NCBI RefSeq assembly: GCF_035943795.1
Contig: NZ_DASZBY010000114.1
Coordinates: 7,800-71,799, forward strand
Direction: 5' to 3'
Length of the DNA stretch: 64,000 bases
Source: Aliidongia sp035943795
GTDB taxonomy: Bacteria > Pseudomonadota > Alphaproteobacteria > ATCC43930 > CGMCC-115725
The position numbers and the translations under genes are program-made. The notes under the pieces were generated by a model. It saw nothing but the letters and a program-made list of their open reading frames with translations. It was not told the origin of the DNA and did no database searches. Positions 17,171 through 26,169 of the stretch are shown piece by piece (the stretch's first letter is position 1; every line of letters begins with the position of its first letter).

Positions 17171-18435
17171 CCGACCAGGACCGCAAACCCCCGCGCCCGT
17201 CGCGGCGCGGCTTTTTCGTCACCGCGGGCAGCCTCGTGGCCGCCGGCGGTGTCGGCTTTGGGGCGCAGGCCGCGTCGGCGCCGGTGGCGAAGCCGCCGTC
17301 CAAGCCTGCGATCGAGCCATTCTGGGGTGTGCGCCAGGGCGGCATCCTGACGCCGACCCAGAACAACACCTATTTCGCCGCGTTCGACCTGACGACGACG
17401 AAGCGCGATGACGTGGTGAAGCTGCTGCGGCTGTGGACCGAGGCGGCGGCCCGGCTGACCCGGGGCCAGCCGGCGGCGGCGTTCGGGGTCGACCAGAGCG
17501 TCCCGGCCGGCGATTCCGGCGAGGACATCGGCCTGTCGCCGGCCCGGCTGACCATCACCTTCGGCTTCGGCCCGGGCCTGTTCGTCAAGGATGGCAAGGA
17601 CCGCTACGGCCTCGCGGACCAGCGCCCCGAGGCGCTGGTCGACCTGCCGCGTTTCAACGGCGACCAGCTGGTGCCGGCGCGGACCGGCGGTGACCTGTCG
17701 ATCCAGGCTTGCGCCGACGATCCGCAGGTGGCGTTCCATGCGGTACGCCAACTATCGGCCATGGCTTACGACATCGCTGAGATGCGCTGGGTTCAGGCGG
17801 GTTTCAGCGCGCAGCCGGCAGGCGAAAAGACGCCGCGCAACCTGCTGGGCTTCAAGGACGGGACGCGCCAGCCCGACAAGATCGACGACATGGTCTGGGT
17901 CGGGCCGGAAGGCCCGGCATGGCTGCGCGGCGGCAGCTATCTGGTCGTGCGCCGCATCCGCATCTCGCTCGAGCATTGGGATCGGATGAACGTCGATTTC
18001 CAGGAACAGACCATCGGCCGCCACAAATATTCGGGCGCCCCGCTCGGCAAGAAGCACGAGTTCGACGCGGTCGACCTGGACAAGACCGATGCGGAAGGGA
18101 TGCCGGTGATGCCGGAGAACGCCCATGTCCGCCTGTCCCACTCATCCAGCAACGACGGCGCGCAGATCTATCGGCGGGGCTATTCCTACAATGACGGCGT
18201 CGCCTTCACGGCGGAGCGCTGGCCACCCTGGAAGCAGGGCATGCTGTATGATGCCGGCCTGCTGTTCGTGGCCTATCAGCGCGATCCGCGCACCGGCTTC
18301 ATCAAGATCTTCGGCAATTCGTCGAAGTTCGACATGCTCAACCAATTCGCCACCCACGTCGGCAGCGGGCTGTTCGCCTGCCCGCCGGGCGTGCAGCAAG
18401 GCGGCTACATCGGCCAGACGCTGTTCGAGGCCTGA
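17167..18435 (+). CDS. efeB: Dyp-type peroxidase, EfeB-like, Tat-exported
   Basis: Haem peroxidase of the EfeB/deferrochelatase group. N-terminal twin-arginine signal PSRRGFFVTAGSLVAAGGVGFGAQA; distal-side GxxDG motif in LLGFKDGTRQP with the catalytic Asp; likely proximal His in the C-terminal HVRLSHSS region. 422 residues from the GTG at 17167, which overlaps the preceding stop. In E. coli EfeB works with EfeU and EfeO in ferrous iron uptake; here neither a permease nor a full EfeO lies nearby. EfeB-type proteins have also been reported to remove iron from haem, which is debated. Confidence 0.9.
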   Translation: MTDQDRKPPRPSRRGFFVTAGSLVAAGGVGFGAQAASAPVAKPPSKPAIEPFWGVRQGGILTPTQNNTYFAAFDLTTTKRDDVVKLLRLWTEAAARLTRGQPAAAFGVDQSVPAGDSGEDIGLSPARLTITFGFGPGLFVKDGKDRYGLADQRPEALVDLPRFNGDQLVPARTGGDLSIQACADDPQVAFHAVRQLSAMAYDIAEMRWVQAGFSAQPAGEKTPRNLLGFKDGTRQPDKIDDMVWVGPEGPAWLRGGSYLVVRRIRISLEHWDRMNVDFQEQTIGRHKYSGAPLGKKHEFDAVDLDKTDAEGMPVMPENAHVRLSHSSSNDGAQIYRRGYSYNDGVAFTAERWPPWKQGMLYDAGLLFVAYQRDPRTGFIKIFGNSSKFDMLNQFATHVGSGLFACPPGVQQGGYIGQTLFEA

Positions 18436-18449
18436 GGGAGATCGACATC

Positions 18450-18794
18450 ATGATCCGAATTTTCACGAACGCTCTGGCCGTCGGCGTCCTGGGGCTGACC
18501 GTGCCCGGCCCGTCGGCCCGGGCCGCCGACCCGACCGCCGTCGAACTGACGATCAAGGACCATCGCTTCACCCCGTCGGAGATCCATGTCCCGGCCGGCA
18601 AGCCGACGATCATCACCATCCATAACCAGGACGCGACGGCCGAGGAGTTCGATTCGACTGCGCTCAAGGTCGAAAAGGTCGTGGCCGGCGGCAGCACCGG
18701 GACGGTGCGGCTGCGGCCGCTGGGCGCCGGCAAATATCCGTTCATGGGCGAATATCACGCCGATACCGCCGAGGGTGTTGTCATCGCCGAATGA
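18450..18794 (+). CDS. periplasmic cupredoxin-domain protein (EfeO N-domain-like)
   Basis: 114-residue precursor with signal peptide to about residue 26 (GPSARA-A). A cupredoxin fold follows with the EfeO/FTR1-associated pattern TIHNQDATAEEFDSTALKVEKVV and the end block GKYPFMGEYHADTAEG. A complete type-1 copper ligand set (His-Cys-His-Met) is not present, so it may bind metal differently. It follows the EfeB-like gene by 14 nt with GGGAG upstream and is the last gene of the set. Confidence 0.82.
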   Translation: MIRIFTNALAVGVLGLTVPGPSARAADPTAVELTIKDHRFTPSEIHVPAGKPTIITIHNQDATAEEFDSTALKVEKVVAGGSTGTVRLRPLGAGKYPFMGEYHADTAEGVVIAE

Positions 18795-18830
18795 AAAAAG
18801 ACCCCGGATCCGTGGGGAGCGGATCCGGGG
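18794..18830 (-). terminator. rho-independent terminator of the minus-strand porin
   Basis: Perfect 11-bp stem (CCCCGGATCCG 18802-18812 with 18820-18830), 7-nt loop. The A6 run at 18794-18799 becomes a U6 tract when read from the minus strand, directly after the 18886-20247 gene. Read on the plus strand there is no U tract, though the hairpin may still protect the cupredoxin mRNA end. Confidence 0.8.
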
Positions 18831-18885
18831 CAGGCGGGGAAGCCTTCCGAAGGGTTCGGCCGGGCGGACCCGGCCGAAGATTGCC

Positions 18886-20247
18886 TCAGTGGTTGTAGTT
18901 CTTGGTCGGCAGGCCGAACAGTTCCGGCAGGCCGATCGCGAATTTGAGGCCGACGACGAACGTGTCGGGGATGTTCGACCGCTGGCTGGGTTCCGGCAGA
19001 TTGTCCGGGTTGACGATGTATTGCAGGTTCGGCACGACGCGCAGCCAGGGGGTGATCTGGGCGCCGTAGTTCACTTCCATCATGACTTCGTTCGGATTCT
19101 GCGTCGTGGCGCTGCCGCCGGCAGCGACCCGGGAGTCGCGCAGGAAAGCCTGGCTGCGATTGCCGAAATGCAGATCGGTCACGACGAAACCGATCGTGTC
19201 ATTCTCGCGGCCGGCCCACGGGCCTTTGTCGAGCAGGCCGCCTTGCAGGAAGAAGTCCGCGGTCTGCGCCGAGTCGGTGCCGGCGGTGACACCGCCGAAC
19301 ACATAGAGGCCGCGCTGGGCCGCGGCATCGGGCTTCCAGATCATCTGGTCGAACAGGCCATAGACCGACGTCCGGCCGCTGTGCTGCGCGTGTGCGAGGC
19401 CAGTCAGGGCCGCGGAATTGTGGGTCACGTCGAAGAACGGGTCGTTGTAGTCGCCCGAGTCGTAGAAGGCACCCACCTTGTAATGGCGGGGATAGGCGTC
19501 CGACGCGAAGGTCGTCTGGTAGCCGAATTCGACCGGGATGACATAGCCGGTCGCCCGGTCGACGCCGAAATCGAAGCCATGCGTGCTTTCGGCCCCTTGC
19601 GACGGGTCCTGCTCATAGGCGCCGATCTGGCCGTAGAGGTTGGGGGTCGGCTTGACGGTGACACGGCCGCCCCAGACACCGACCGGGAAATAGTTGAGCG
19701 AATTGTCCTGGCCGAACAGGCTCGAGTTGCCGCAGGTCGAATTGGTCTGGAAGTTACAATAGAACGACGAAGCGGCGAAATCGCCGGGAGCGTCGGTTCG
19801 GCCGACCAGGAATTCAACGTGGTCGTCGAGGATCGCCTGATCCCAGGTCAACTCGGTCAGCCGGTAGGTCTGGCCGCCGCCGTAGACTTCCTGCACCGAC
19901 ACGCTATTGCCGATGTTGGTCGCCGCCAGGTTCTGGCCATGGCGGTCGCTGAACGTCAGATGGATCGCCGAGTTGCCGAGCCCGGCGATCTTGCCCATGT
20001 CGAAATCGGCGCCGATGTCGACCTGACCGGCATAGCGTGCGCTTTGCGAGTTGCCGCCCGATGGGTTGGCGGCGAATTCACCGACATAATGGCCACGCAG
20101 GAAGATCCCGTCGTTCAAAAGATCATTGCCGAACTGGCTCAAAGCCGTCGGGTTCTGCACCACCTGCGCCGAAGCCGGCGATGCCAACCCCATCACGGCC
20201 GCCATGGTCAGTCCGCCGAGTGCGGCTCTCATTCTTGTCCCTGCCAT
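18886..20247 (-). CDS. carbohydrate porin, OprB family (second copy)
   Basis: Start chosen at the ATG at 20247 (MAGTRMRAALGG), which follows GGGAGGG; a 17-residue upstream extension has no signal character. Signal peptide ends near SPASA-Q. The mature part has porin-like strands, ANPSGGNSQSARYAGQVDIG near the N terminus and the family end TFVVGLKFAIGLPELFGL. 453 residues. It is transcribed in the same direction as the adjacent xylose-type ABC importer, so a role in sugar entry is plausible. Confidence 0.82.
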   Translation of the reverse strand: MAGTRMRAALGGLTMAAVMGLASPASAQVVQNPTALSQFGNDLLNDGIFLRGHYVGEFAANPSGGNSQSARYAGQVDIGADFDMGKIAGLGNSAIHLTFSDRHGQNLAATNIGNSVSVQEVYGGGQTYRLTELTWDQAILDDHVEFLVGRTDAPGDFAASSFYCNFQTNSTCGNSSLFGQDNSLNYFPVGVWGGRVTVKPTPNLYGQIGAYEQDPSQGAESTHGFDFGVDRATGYVIPVEFGYQTTFASDAYPRHYKVGAFYDSGDYNDPFFDVTHNSAALTGLAHAQHSGRTSVYGLFDQMIWKPDAAAQRGLYVFGGVTAGTDSAQTADFFLQGGLLDKGPWAGRENDTIGFVVTDLHFGNRSQAFLRDSRVAAGGSATTQNPNEVMMEVNYGAQITPWLRVVPNLQYIVNPDNLPEPSQRSNIPDTFVVGLKFAIGLPELFGLPTKNYNH

Positions 20248-20461
20248 TTTTCCCTCCCTGTCTCGATCGTCTGTCCGATTTGTCGTTGCTCGAGGCAAAG
20301 CCTCACCCTGTCGCGGCCGAAGCGTGTCGGTGCGGCGGGGTCTTCCCGGTTCGTTGGCGGATGCGGGATCGGGTCGGCCGGCGTCAGTCCGGGCCGCTCG
20401 GATATCCCGCTAGGGTGCTTGTCGGTTCACCGATCGCTCGTCTCCTCCCGATCTGGCGCGG

Positions 20462-21256
20462 TCATGCGGCGATCTTCGGCCGTTTGCCCAGGATGATCAT
20501 GGCCAGCACGTCATCCTGGGTGACGTCCTGGGTCCTGACCGTGCCGACCAGCTTGCCGTTCTTCATCACGCTGATGCGGTCGGCGAGGTCGAACACGTCG
20601 TGGATATCGTGGCTGATCAGGAAGATGCCGATGCCCTTGGCCTTGAGCCGGGTGATGAGGTCGGCGACCTGGCGCGTCTCGTGCGGACCCAAGGCGGCGG
20701 TCGGCTCGTCCATGATCAGAATGCGGGCGTTGAAATGCAGCGCGCGGGCGATCGCGACGGATTGGCGCTGGCCGCCCGACAGGTTCTTCACCGGCTCCTT
20801 GATACGGGTGAAGTTCGGGTTGAGCTCGAGGATCGCCTGCCGGGCCGCGTGCTCCATCGCGGCATCGTCGAGCGTGCCCCATCGGGTCATGAGTTCGCGC
20901 CCGAGGAACAGGTTGCCGGGCGCGTCGATGTTCTCGGCCAGCGCCAGGGACTGGTAGATCGTCTCGATCCCCAGCGCCTTGGCGTCGCGGGGGGCATCGA
21001 TCTGGGCGGGCCTGCCGTCGATCAGGATCTGGCCGGCGCTTGCCCGATAGGCGCCGGACAGGATCTTGATCAGGGTCGACTTGCCGGCGCCGTTATGGCC
21101 AAGCAGGGCCACGACCTCGCCCGGATAGAGATCGACGCTCACGTCGTCGACCGCCTTGATGCCACCGAAATGGATCGAGATGTTGCGCATCTCGACCAGC
21201 GGGTTGACGCCCATGGGGGATGAGGTCATCGGGCTCTCTCCGGCCGCGGCGCTCAC
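20462..21256 (-). CDS. sugar ABC transporter ATP-binding protein (XylG/FrcA type)
   Basis: Single nucleotide-binding domain of 264 residues: Walker A GHNGAGKST, signature LSGGQRQS, Walker B ILIMDEPTAA, switch His in LISHD. Single-domain ATPases of this size occur in FrcBCA-like alphaproteobacterial importers, unlike the double-domain RbsA/XylG of E. coli. The GTG at 21256 overlaps the permease stop (GTGA); an ATG at 21229 with a better ribosome site (GGAGAG) is an alternative start. Confidence 0.88.
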   Translation of the reverse strand: MSAAAGESPMTSSPMGVNPLVEMRNISIHFGGIKAVDDVSVDLYPGEVVALLGHNGAGKSTLIKILSGAYRASAGQILIDGRPAQIDAPRDAKALGIETIYQSLALAENIDAPGNLFLGRELMTRWGTLDDAAMEHAARQAILELNPNFTRIKEPVKNLSGGQRQSVAIARALHFNARILIMDEPTAALGPHETRQVADLITRLKAKGIGIFLISHDIHDVFDLADRISVMKNGKLVGTVRTQDVTQDDVLAMIILGKRPKIAA

Positions 21257-22482
21257 AGGCGCCGCCGCTGATAGCTGGTGTCGATCCAGACGGCGAGGAT
21301 CAGCACCAGGCCGATCACCACGTTCTGCATGGGGGTGGGCAGGCCCAGCAGGATCATGCCGCTCTGCAGGCTCTGCATGAACACGGCGCCGACGATGGCG
21401 CCCGAGATCGTGCCGGTACCGCCGGCGAGCGAGGTGCCGCCGATCACCGCTGCCGCGATCACGCTCAGTTCCAAGAGCTCGCCGGTCGAATTGGCCCCGG
21501 CATTGAGGCGCGCCGTCTGCACCGCGCCGGCGATTCCGGCCAACAGACCCATCAGCGCGAACACGGCCATGATGACCAGACGCGTGTTGATGCCGGCTAG
21601 CTGGGCGGCCTCGGGATTGCCGCCGATGGCGAAGACGTAGCGGCCGAACTTCGTGACCTTGGTCACCGCCGACATGACGCAGACCGCACCGATCAAGATC
21701 AGCACCGGGACCGGAATCCCCTGGGCGACGTCCGTGCGCGGCCGATCATAGGCGTTCATCACCAGGATGAACCCGACGATGCCGGCGACGATGATGCCGG
21801 TCACCAGCAGCTCGGCCCAGACCGGGCGGACCGCGAAGCCATAGCGTTGCCGCCGCCGACGCGCCATGGCCGCCCGGGCGAGGACGAGCGCGATGCCGGC
21901 AAGGCCGACCATCCAGCTCCAGAACGCGCCGATCGAACCCAGCAGACCGCCGCCCATCAACTGGAACGTCTCGTCGAGGGGCGCCACGGTCTGCCCTTCG
22001 GTCACGGTCCAGGCGAGGCCGCGGAAGATCAGCAGGCCACCCAGGGTGACGATGAAGGACGGCACCCCGCGGTGCGCGATCCACCAGCCCTGGGCGGCGC
22101 CGATCGCGGCGCCAAGCGCCAGGCCCAGGCCCAGCGAGGCGACCCAGTTCCAGCCGGCACCGACCGGAAAGACCTGGGCCTGGAGCACCGCCATGATCAT
22201 GCCGACGAAGCCCAGGACGGATCCGACCGACAAGTCGATGTGCCGCGTCACGATGACCAGCACCATGCCGGTCGTCATGATGCCGACGACGCTCGTCTGC
22301 ACCGCGAGGTTCCACAGGTTGCGCGCGGTCAGGAAGATGCCGTCGGTCAAGAGATCGAACCCGACCCAGATCACCGCGACCGCGGCGATCATCGCCAGCA
22401 GGCGCAGGTCGACCTCGAGCGCGCTTTTCAGATCCTGAGCCCCGCCCTTATGGGCGACGGGCGATTGGGCCAACGACATCAT
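21253..22482 (-). CDS. xylH: sugar ABC transporter permease, XylH-like
   Basis: 409 residues with about ten membrane segments. Carries the BPD_transp_2 signature pieces TGMVLVIVTRHIDLSVGSVLG and NPEAAQLAGINTRLV, plus IAAAVIGGTSLAGGTGTISGA near the C terminus. Forms the membrane part of the importer with the binding protein gene upstream and the ATPase gene downstream. Two adjacent ATGs (22482, 22479) are possible starts. Confidence 0.88.
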   Translation of the reverse strand: MMSLAQSPVAHKGGAQDLKSALEVDLRLLAMIAAVAVIWVGFDLLTDGIFLTARNLWNLAVQTSVVGIMTTGMVLVIVTRHIDLSVGSVLGFVGMIMAVLQAQVFPVGAGWNWVASLGLGLALGAAIGAAQGWWIAHRGVPSFIVTLGGLLIFRGLAWTVTEGQTVAPLDETFQLMGGGLLGSIGAFWSWMVGLAGIALVLARAAMARRRRQRYGFAVRPVWAELLVTGIIVAGIVGFILVMNAYDRPRTDVAQGIPVPVLILIGAVCVMSAVTKVTKFGRYVFAIGGNPEAAQLAGINTRLVIMAVFALMGLLAGIAGAVQTARLNAGANSTGELLELSVIAAAVIGGTSLAGGTGTISGAIVGAVFMQSLQSGMILLGLPTPMQNVVIGLVLILAVWIDTSYQRRRL

Positions 22483-22559
22483 GGGGCCTGGTCCGTCCTC
22501 GAAAAAGATGGTCCGGTCGATCGGCGGCCCTGGCGGGACCGATCGACCGGCGACGAAGT

Positions 22560-23630
22560 CTATTTGCAGGCGGCCGGCGCCTTGGCCGGGTCGACGCCCT
22601 GGCAGACGACTTCCTTGGTGACCCAGCCGGCCTTGATCACCACGTCCAGATTGTCTTTGGTGATGCCGACCGGCGTCAGGAACACTGCGTCCATCGCGAC
22701 CTTCTTCGGTCCTTCGTTGAATTTTTTGACGTTAGGCAGCTTGTCGGGTGTCGTGCCCTTGGCCATCGCCACGGCCGCCTCGGCCGCGGTCGTGCCCAGC
22801 AACCGCGCGTCCTTCCAGACGCTGACCGTCTGCAGGCCGCGGGCGATGCGGTTCAGGGCCGCCTTGTCGCCGTCCTGGCCCGAGACCGGGATGCCGGCCA
22901 GACCCTGGGCCTGCAGCGCCGCGACGGCACCGCCGGCGGTGCCGTCGTTGGCCGCGATGACCGCATCGACTTTGTTGTTGGCCTTGGTCAGGATCTGTTC
23001 CATCTCGCGTTGGGCGTTCTCCGGCAGCCAGCCGGGGGTATATTCCTCGCCGACCACCTTGATCGCACCCGAATCGATGGCGGGCTTCAGGACGTCGATG
23101 TTGCCGGCATGCAGGAAGTCGGCATTGGGGTCGCTCGACGAACCCTTGATCAGGACGTAATTGCCCTTGGGTGCCGCCTTCTCGATCGCCCGCGCCTGAA
23201 TGCGGCCGACCTCGCGATTGTCGAAGGTCAGATAGAACACGCCGGGGCTCTCGATCAGCCGGTCATAGCCCACGACCGGGATGCCCTCGGCCTTGGCCTT
23301 ATCGATCGCGGGCTGGATGGCGCTCGTATCCTGGGCCAGGATGATCAGCGCCGTGGCGCCGCGGGCGATCAGGCTTTCGACGTCCGACAGCTGCTTGGTC
23401 GGCGAGCTTTGCGCATCGGCGCCGATATAACTGGCGCCGGCCTTGGTCAAGGCCGCCTTGATCGCCGCCTCGTCGGTCTTCCAGCGTTCTTCCTGGAAGT
23501 TCGACCAGCTTACGCCGACGACGATCTTCTTGTCGGCGGCCGCGGCCGGACCGGATGCGGCCAGCAGGCCGCCGACCAGGACCAGCGCCAGGCCTGTGCC
23601 GCCCAGAATTTGGTTGCGAAGTTCCCTCAT
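22560..23630 (-). CDS. xylF: D-xylose-type ABC transporter substrate-binding protein
   Basis: Periplasmic sugar-binding protein of the ribose/xylose class, 356 residues, signal peptide ending ASGPAAAA. XylF-like blocks: VGVSWSNFQEERWKTDEAAIKAAL, VIGYDRLI-like VVGYDRLIESPGVFYLTFDN, and AANDGTAGGAVAALQAQGL followed by VSGQDGD. GGGAG precedes the ATG. First gene of the minus-strand importer operon, divergent from a ROK regulator. Xylose specificity is inferred from resemblance to XylF and from nearby pentose genes. Confidence 0.88.
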   Translation of the reverse strand: MRELRNQILGGTGLALVLVGGLLAASGPAAAADKKIVVGVSWSNFQEERWKTDEAAIKAALTKAGASYIGADAQSSPTKQLSDVESLIARGATALIILAQDTSAIQPAIDKAKAEGIPVVGYDRLIESPGVFYLTFDNREVGRIQARAIEKAAPKGNYVLIKGSSSDPNADFLHAGNIDVLKPAIDSGAIKVVGEEYTPGWLPENAQREMEQILTKANNKVDAVIAANDGTAGGAVAALQAQGLAGIPVSGQDGDKAALNRIARGLQTVSVWKDARLLGTTAAEAAVAMAKGTTPDKLPNVKKFNEGPKKVAMDAVFLTPVGITKDNLDVVIKAGWVTKEVVCQGVDPAKAPAACK

Positions 23631-24117
23631 CTTGTCGCGTCTCCCTGACCGCTATTGTTCTTGGATTTGGTCGAGCGGCCGTCGAGGGCCGCTTCGTCGG
23701 CTAAATGCCGGGCGTTCGAACGAGCCTGGCCTATCGAAACGGGGAGGGACGGCGGTGCATCGGCAACGGGACGGCCGGATGGCGCGACATCCTGCGGCGT
23801 TGGTCCGAGACCATGGCATCCTCCCCTGATTCTTGACCCGATGTTGGGTCTATTTTTGTCAACTACACGATCATAATTCGATCATGAATCTGATGCTGTC
23901 AAGCGTTTGATGCAACGCTCCTGCGTGTCAATTGCGGGATAATCTCGCAAGGAAGGGCGATTTCACAAAAATATGGAGTAAACGGTGATGGTGCCCGGTG
24001 GTTCCAAATCTTTTGAATTGCGATTTTTGTAGATATCGCGGAAAAAATCAGGGGAGAGTACCTAGTACGGAACGGGCCGCGCGGCATCGGTCGTGCACGG
24101 GGACGGAACGGTCCGCG
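23631..24117. promoter_or_regulatory. divergent control region between xylF-like and ROK regulator genes
   Basis: 487 nt without a gene. It holds an inverted repeat GACCC-6 nt-GGGTC (23835-23850) and a direct repeat CGATCAT with 11-nt period (23868-23874 and 23879-23885), one helical turn apart. Nearby sequence is AT-rich (23850-23890). These are candidate ROK operator or promoter elements for either direction; no single binding site can be assigned. Confidence 0.45.
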
Positions 24118-25401
24118 ATGGCTCATCCAAGGCGGGACTACGGCATGGATGCGATGCAGACCGGAGATACGGAACTCATTCGGGCGATCAACCGCTTCCA
24201 CGTGCTGGATACGATCCGCCAGTTCGAACCGATTTCCCGTGCCGAGATCGGTGAGCGCACGCAACTCAGCCGCACAACCGTTTCCGCGATCATCACGGCC
24301 CTGCTGGACGAGGGCGTCATCTATTACGACGAGGGCGAGGCGCCGGGCAGCCCGAAATCGATCGTCGGGCGCGGCCGTCCCCGCGTCCTGCTCCGCATGA
24401 ATCCCAACGCCGCCTACGTCGTAGGCGCCAAGCTGTCGATGCATCAGGTGTCGATCACCGTCACCAACCTCCGGGCCGATCCATTGTCGTGCCTGGTGCT
24501 GCCGGTCCGGACCTGGCGGTTGGGCGCGGCGCTGATCGCCGACCTGCTCGAAGACGGCATCCGCGCTACCGTCGCCAAGGCCGGCATCACCATGGCGCAG
24601 ATCGCCGGCGTCGGCGTCGGCCTGCCGGGCTTCATCGATTCGGTCGCCGGCATCGCCCATTGGAGCCCGATCCTCGCGGCCGAACTGGCGCCGGTGCCGC
24701 TCGCCCGCATGCTGAGCGACCGGCTGGGCGTCTCCGCCGTGATCGAAAACGACGCCAACCTCGTCACCCTGGCCGAGCGCTGGTTCGGCCACGGGCAAGG
24801 GGTCGATAATTTCGTTGTCGTAACGGTCGAGGCCGGCATTGGCATGGGCCTGTTCATCAATGGCGACCTCTATCGGGGCCACCACGGCATGGGCACGGAA
24901 TTCGGCCATTCCAAGATCGACCGGAACGGACCGTTGTGCCGCTGCGGCCAGTATGGCTGCGTCGAGGCCTTTGCCGCCGACTACGCCATCCTGCGCGAGG
25001 CGCGCAAGATCATCGATCTGCCGCCGACGGACGACGAGCCGTCGATCGAGGCGGCGGTGCGCGAGATCACCCGGCTTGCCCGCGAGGGTCACCAAGGCCT
25101 GCTGGCCGTGTTTGCGACGGCAGGCGAGATACTGGGACTGGGCATCGCCAATCTGGTCAACGTCATCGACCCCGGCAAGGTCATCATCTCGGGCGCCGGC
25201 ATGCGGGCGGCCGATCTGCTGGAGCCCGCGGTCCGCGCCGCGGTCGCGGCCAATTCGCTGCGGGTGCTGAACGGCCGCTGCGAAATCATCTTCCATGACT
25301 GGACCGACGAGGTCTGGGCGCGCGGTGCGGCCTCGCTCGTGCTGCAGGGGCTGTACCGGCTGCCGTGGAGCCGCAATGCCCGCATCGAAATGGCGATTTA
25401 G
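24118..25401 (+). CDS. ROK family transcriptional regulator (XylR/NagC-like)
   Basis: Winged-helix DNA-binding domain at residues ~15-75 (PISRAEIGERTQLSRTTVSAIITALLDEG), then a ROK sugar-kinase-like fold with the zinc motif CRCGQYGCVEAFA and a sugar-site block EFGHSKI. 427 residues from ATG 24118; ATG 24145 is an alternative. Divergent from the xylose-type importer, so it probably represses the importer and perhaps the dehydrogenase gene 11 nt downstream, with a pentose as inducer. Confidence 0.85.
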   Translation: MAHPRRDYGMDAMQTGDTELIRAINRFHVLDTIRQFEPISRAEIGERTQLSRTTVSAIITALLDEGVIYYDEGEAPGSPKSIVGRGRPRVLLRMNPNAAYVVGAKLSMHQVSITVTNLRADPLSCLVLPVRTWRLGAALIADLLEDGIRATVAKAGITMAQIAGVGVGLPGFIDSVAGIAHWSPILAAELAPVPLARMLSDRLGVSAVIENDANLVTLAERWFGHGQGVDNFVVVTVEAGIGMGLFINGDLYRGHHGMGTEFGHSKIDRNGPLCRCGQYGCVEAFAADYAILREARKIIDLPPTDDEPSIEAAVREITRLAREGHQGLLAVFATAGEILGLGIANLVNVIDPGKVIISGAGMRAADLLEPAVRAAVAANSLRVLNGRCEIIFHDWTDEVWARGAASLVLQGLYRLPWSRNARIEMAI

Positions 25402-25412
25402 AAAGGGACGGA

Positions 25413-26168
25413 ATGACTGAATTCGCGACATATCCGAGCCTTGCGGGGCGTACGGTCCTCGTCACCGGGGGTGCCTCCGGCATCGGCGCCTCGGTCGTCG
25501 AACATTTCGCGGCACAAGGCGCCCGGGTCGGCTTCATCGATCTCGATGCCGATGCCGGCGCCGAACTGCAGCAGCGGCTGGGCGACGCGGTCCGGTTCGA
25601 GGCGGCCGACCTGCGCGACATCGCGGCGCTGCACCGGGCGATCGCCGCCGTCCGCGCCGCGTTCGGCCCGATCGCGGTGCTGGTCAACAATGCCGCCCGT
25701 GACGACCGCCATACGATCGACGAGGTCACACCCGCATTCTGGGACGAGCGGATGGCGACCAACCTCAAGCATCAGTTCTTCGCCGCCCAGGCGGTGAAGG
25801 ACGACATGATCGCGGCCGGCGGCGGCGCGATCGTCAATATGAGCTCCATCAGCTTCCTCTTGGGCCAGGGCGGCATGCCGGTCTACCTGACGGCGAAATC
25901 GGCGATCGTCGGCCTGACCCGGGCGCTGGCGCGCGATCTGGGCCCGCACAAGATCCGGGTGAACGCGCTCTTTCCCGGCTGGATCATGACCGAGAGGCAG
26001 ATCAAGCTGTGGCTGACGCCGGAGTCCGAGGCCGAGATGTTGAAAGGGCAATGCATTCCGGACAAGCTGTTCCCGCCGGATATCGCGCGCATGGCATTGT
26101 GGCTCGCGGCCGACGACAGCCGCCTGGTGACGGCGCAGAATTTCGTCGTCGATGGCGGCTGGACCTGA
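25413..26168 (+). CDS. SDR sugar dehydrogenase, D-xylose dehydrogenase (XylB)-like
   Basis: Short-chain dehydrogenase of 251 residues. NAD site TGGASGIG, NNAARDDRH after the fourth strand, catalytic Ser in MSSIS and Tyr/Lys in VYLTAKSA. Blocks such as YPSLAGRTVLVTGGASGIG, DDRHTIDEVTPAFWDERM and the ending VVDGGW recall Caulobacter XylB, from memory. It would oxidise an aldopentose to the lactone for the next gene. L-arabinose or galactose is also possible. Start at ATG 25413 after AAAGGGACGGA. Confidence 0.82.
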   Translation: MTEFATYPSLAGRTVLVTGGASGIGASVVEHFAAQGARVGFIDLDADAGAELQQRLGDAVRFEAADLRDIAALHRAIAAVRAAFGPIAVLVNNAARDDRHTIDEVTPAFWDERMATNLKHQFFAAQAVKDDMIAAGGGAIVNMSSISFLLGQGGMPVYLTAKSAIVGLTRALARDLGPHKIRVNALFPGWIMTERQIKLWLTPESEAEMLKGQCIPDKLFPPDIARMALWLAADDSRLVTAQNFVVDGGWT

Positions 26169-26169
26169 C

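Noticed and set aside
18794..18830. Terminator for the + strand cupredoxin gene
   Set aside because: On + the A run precedes the stem and no T run follows, so the classical terminator is on the minus strand; only an accessory effect on + is possible.
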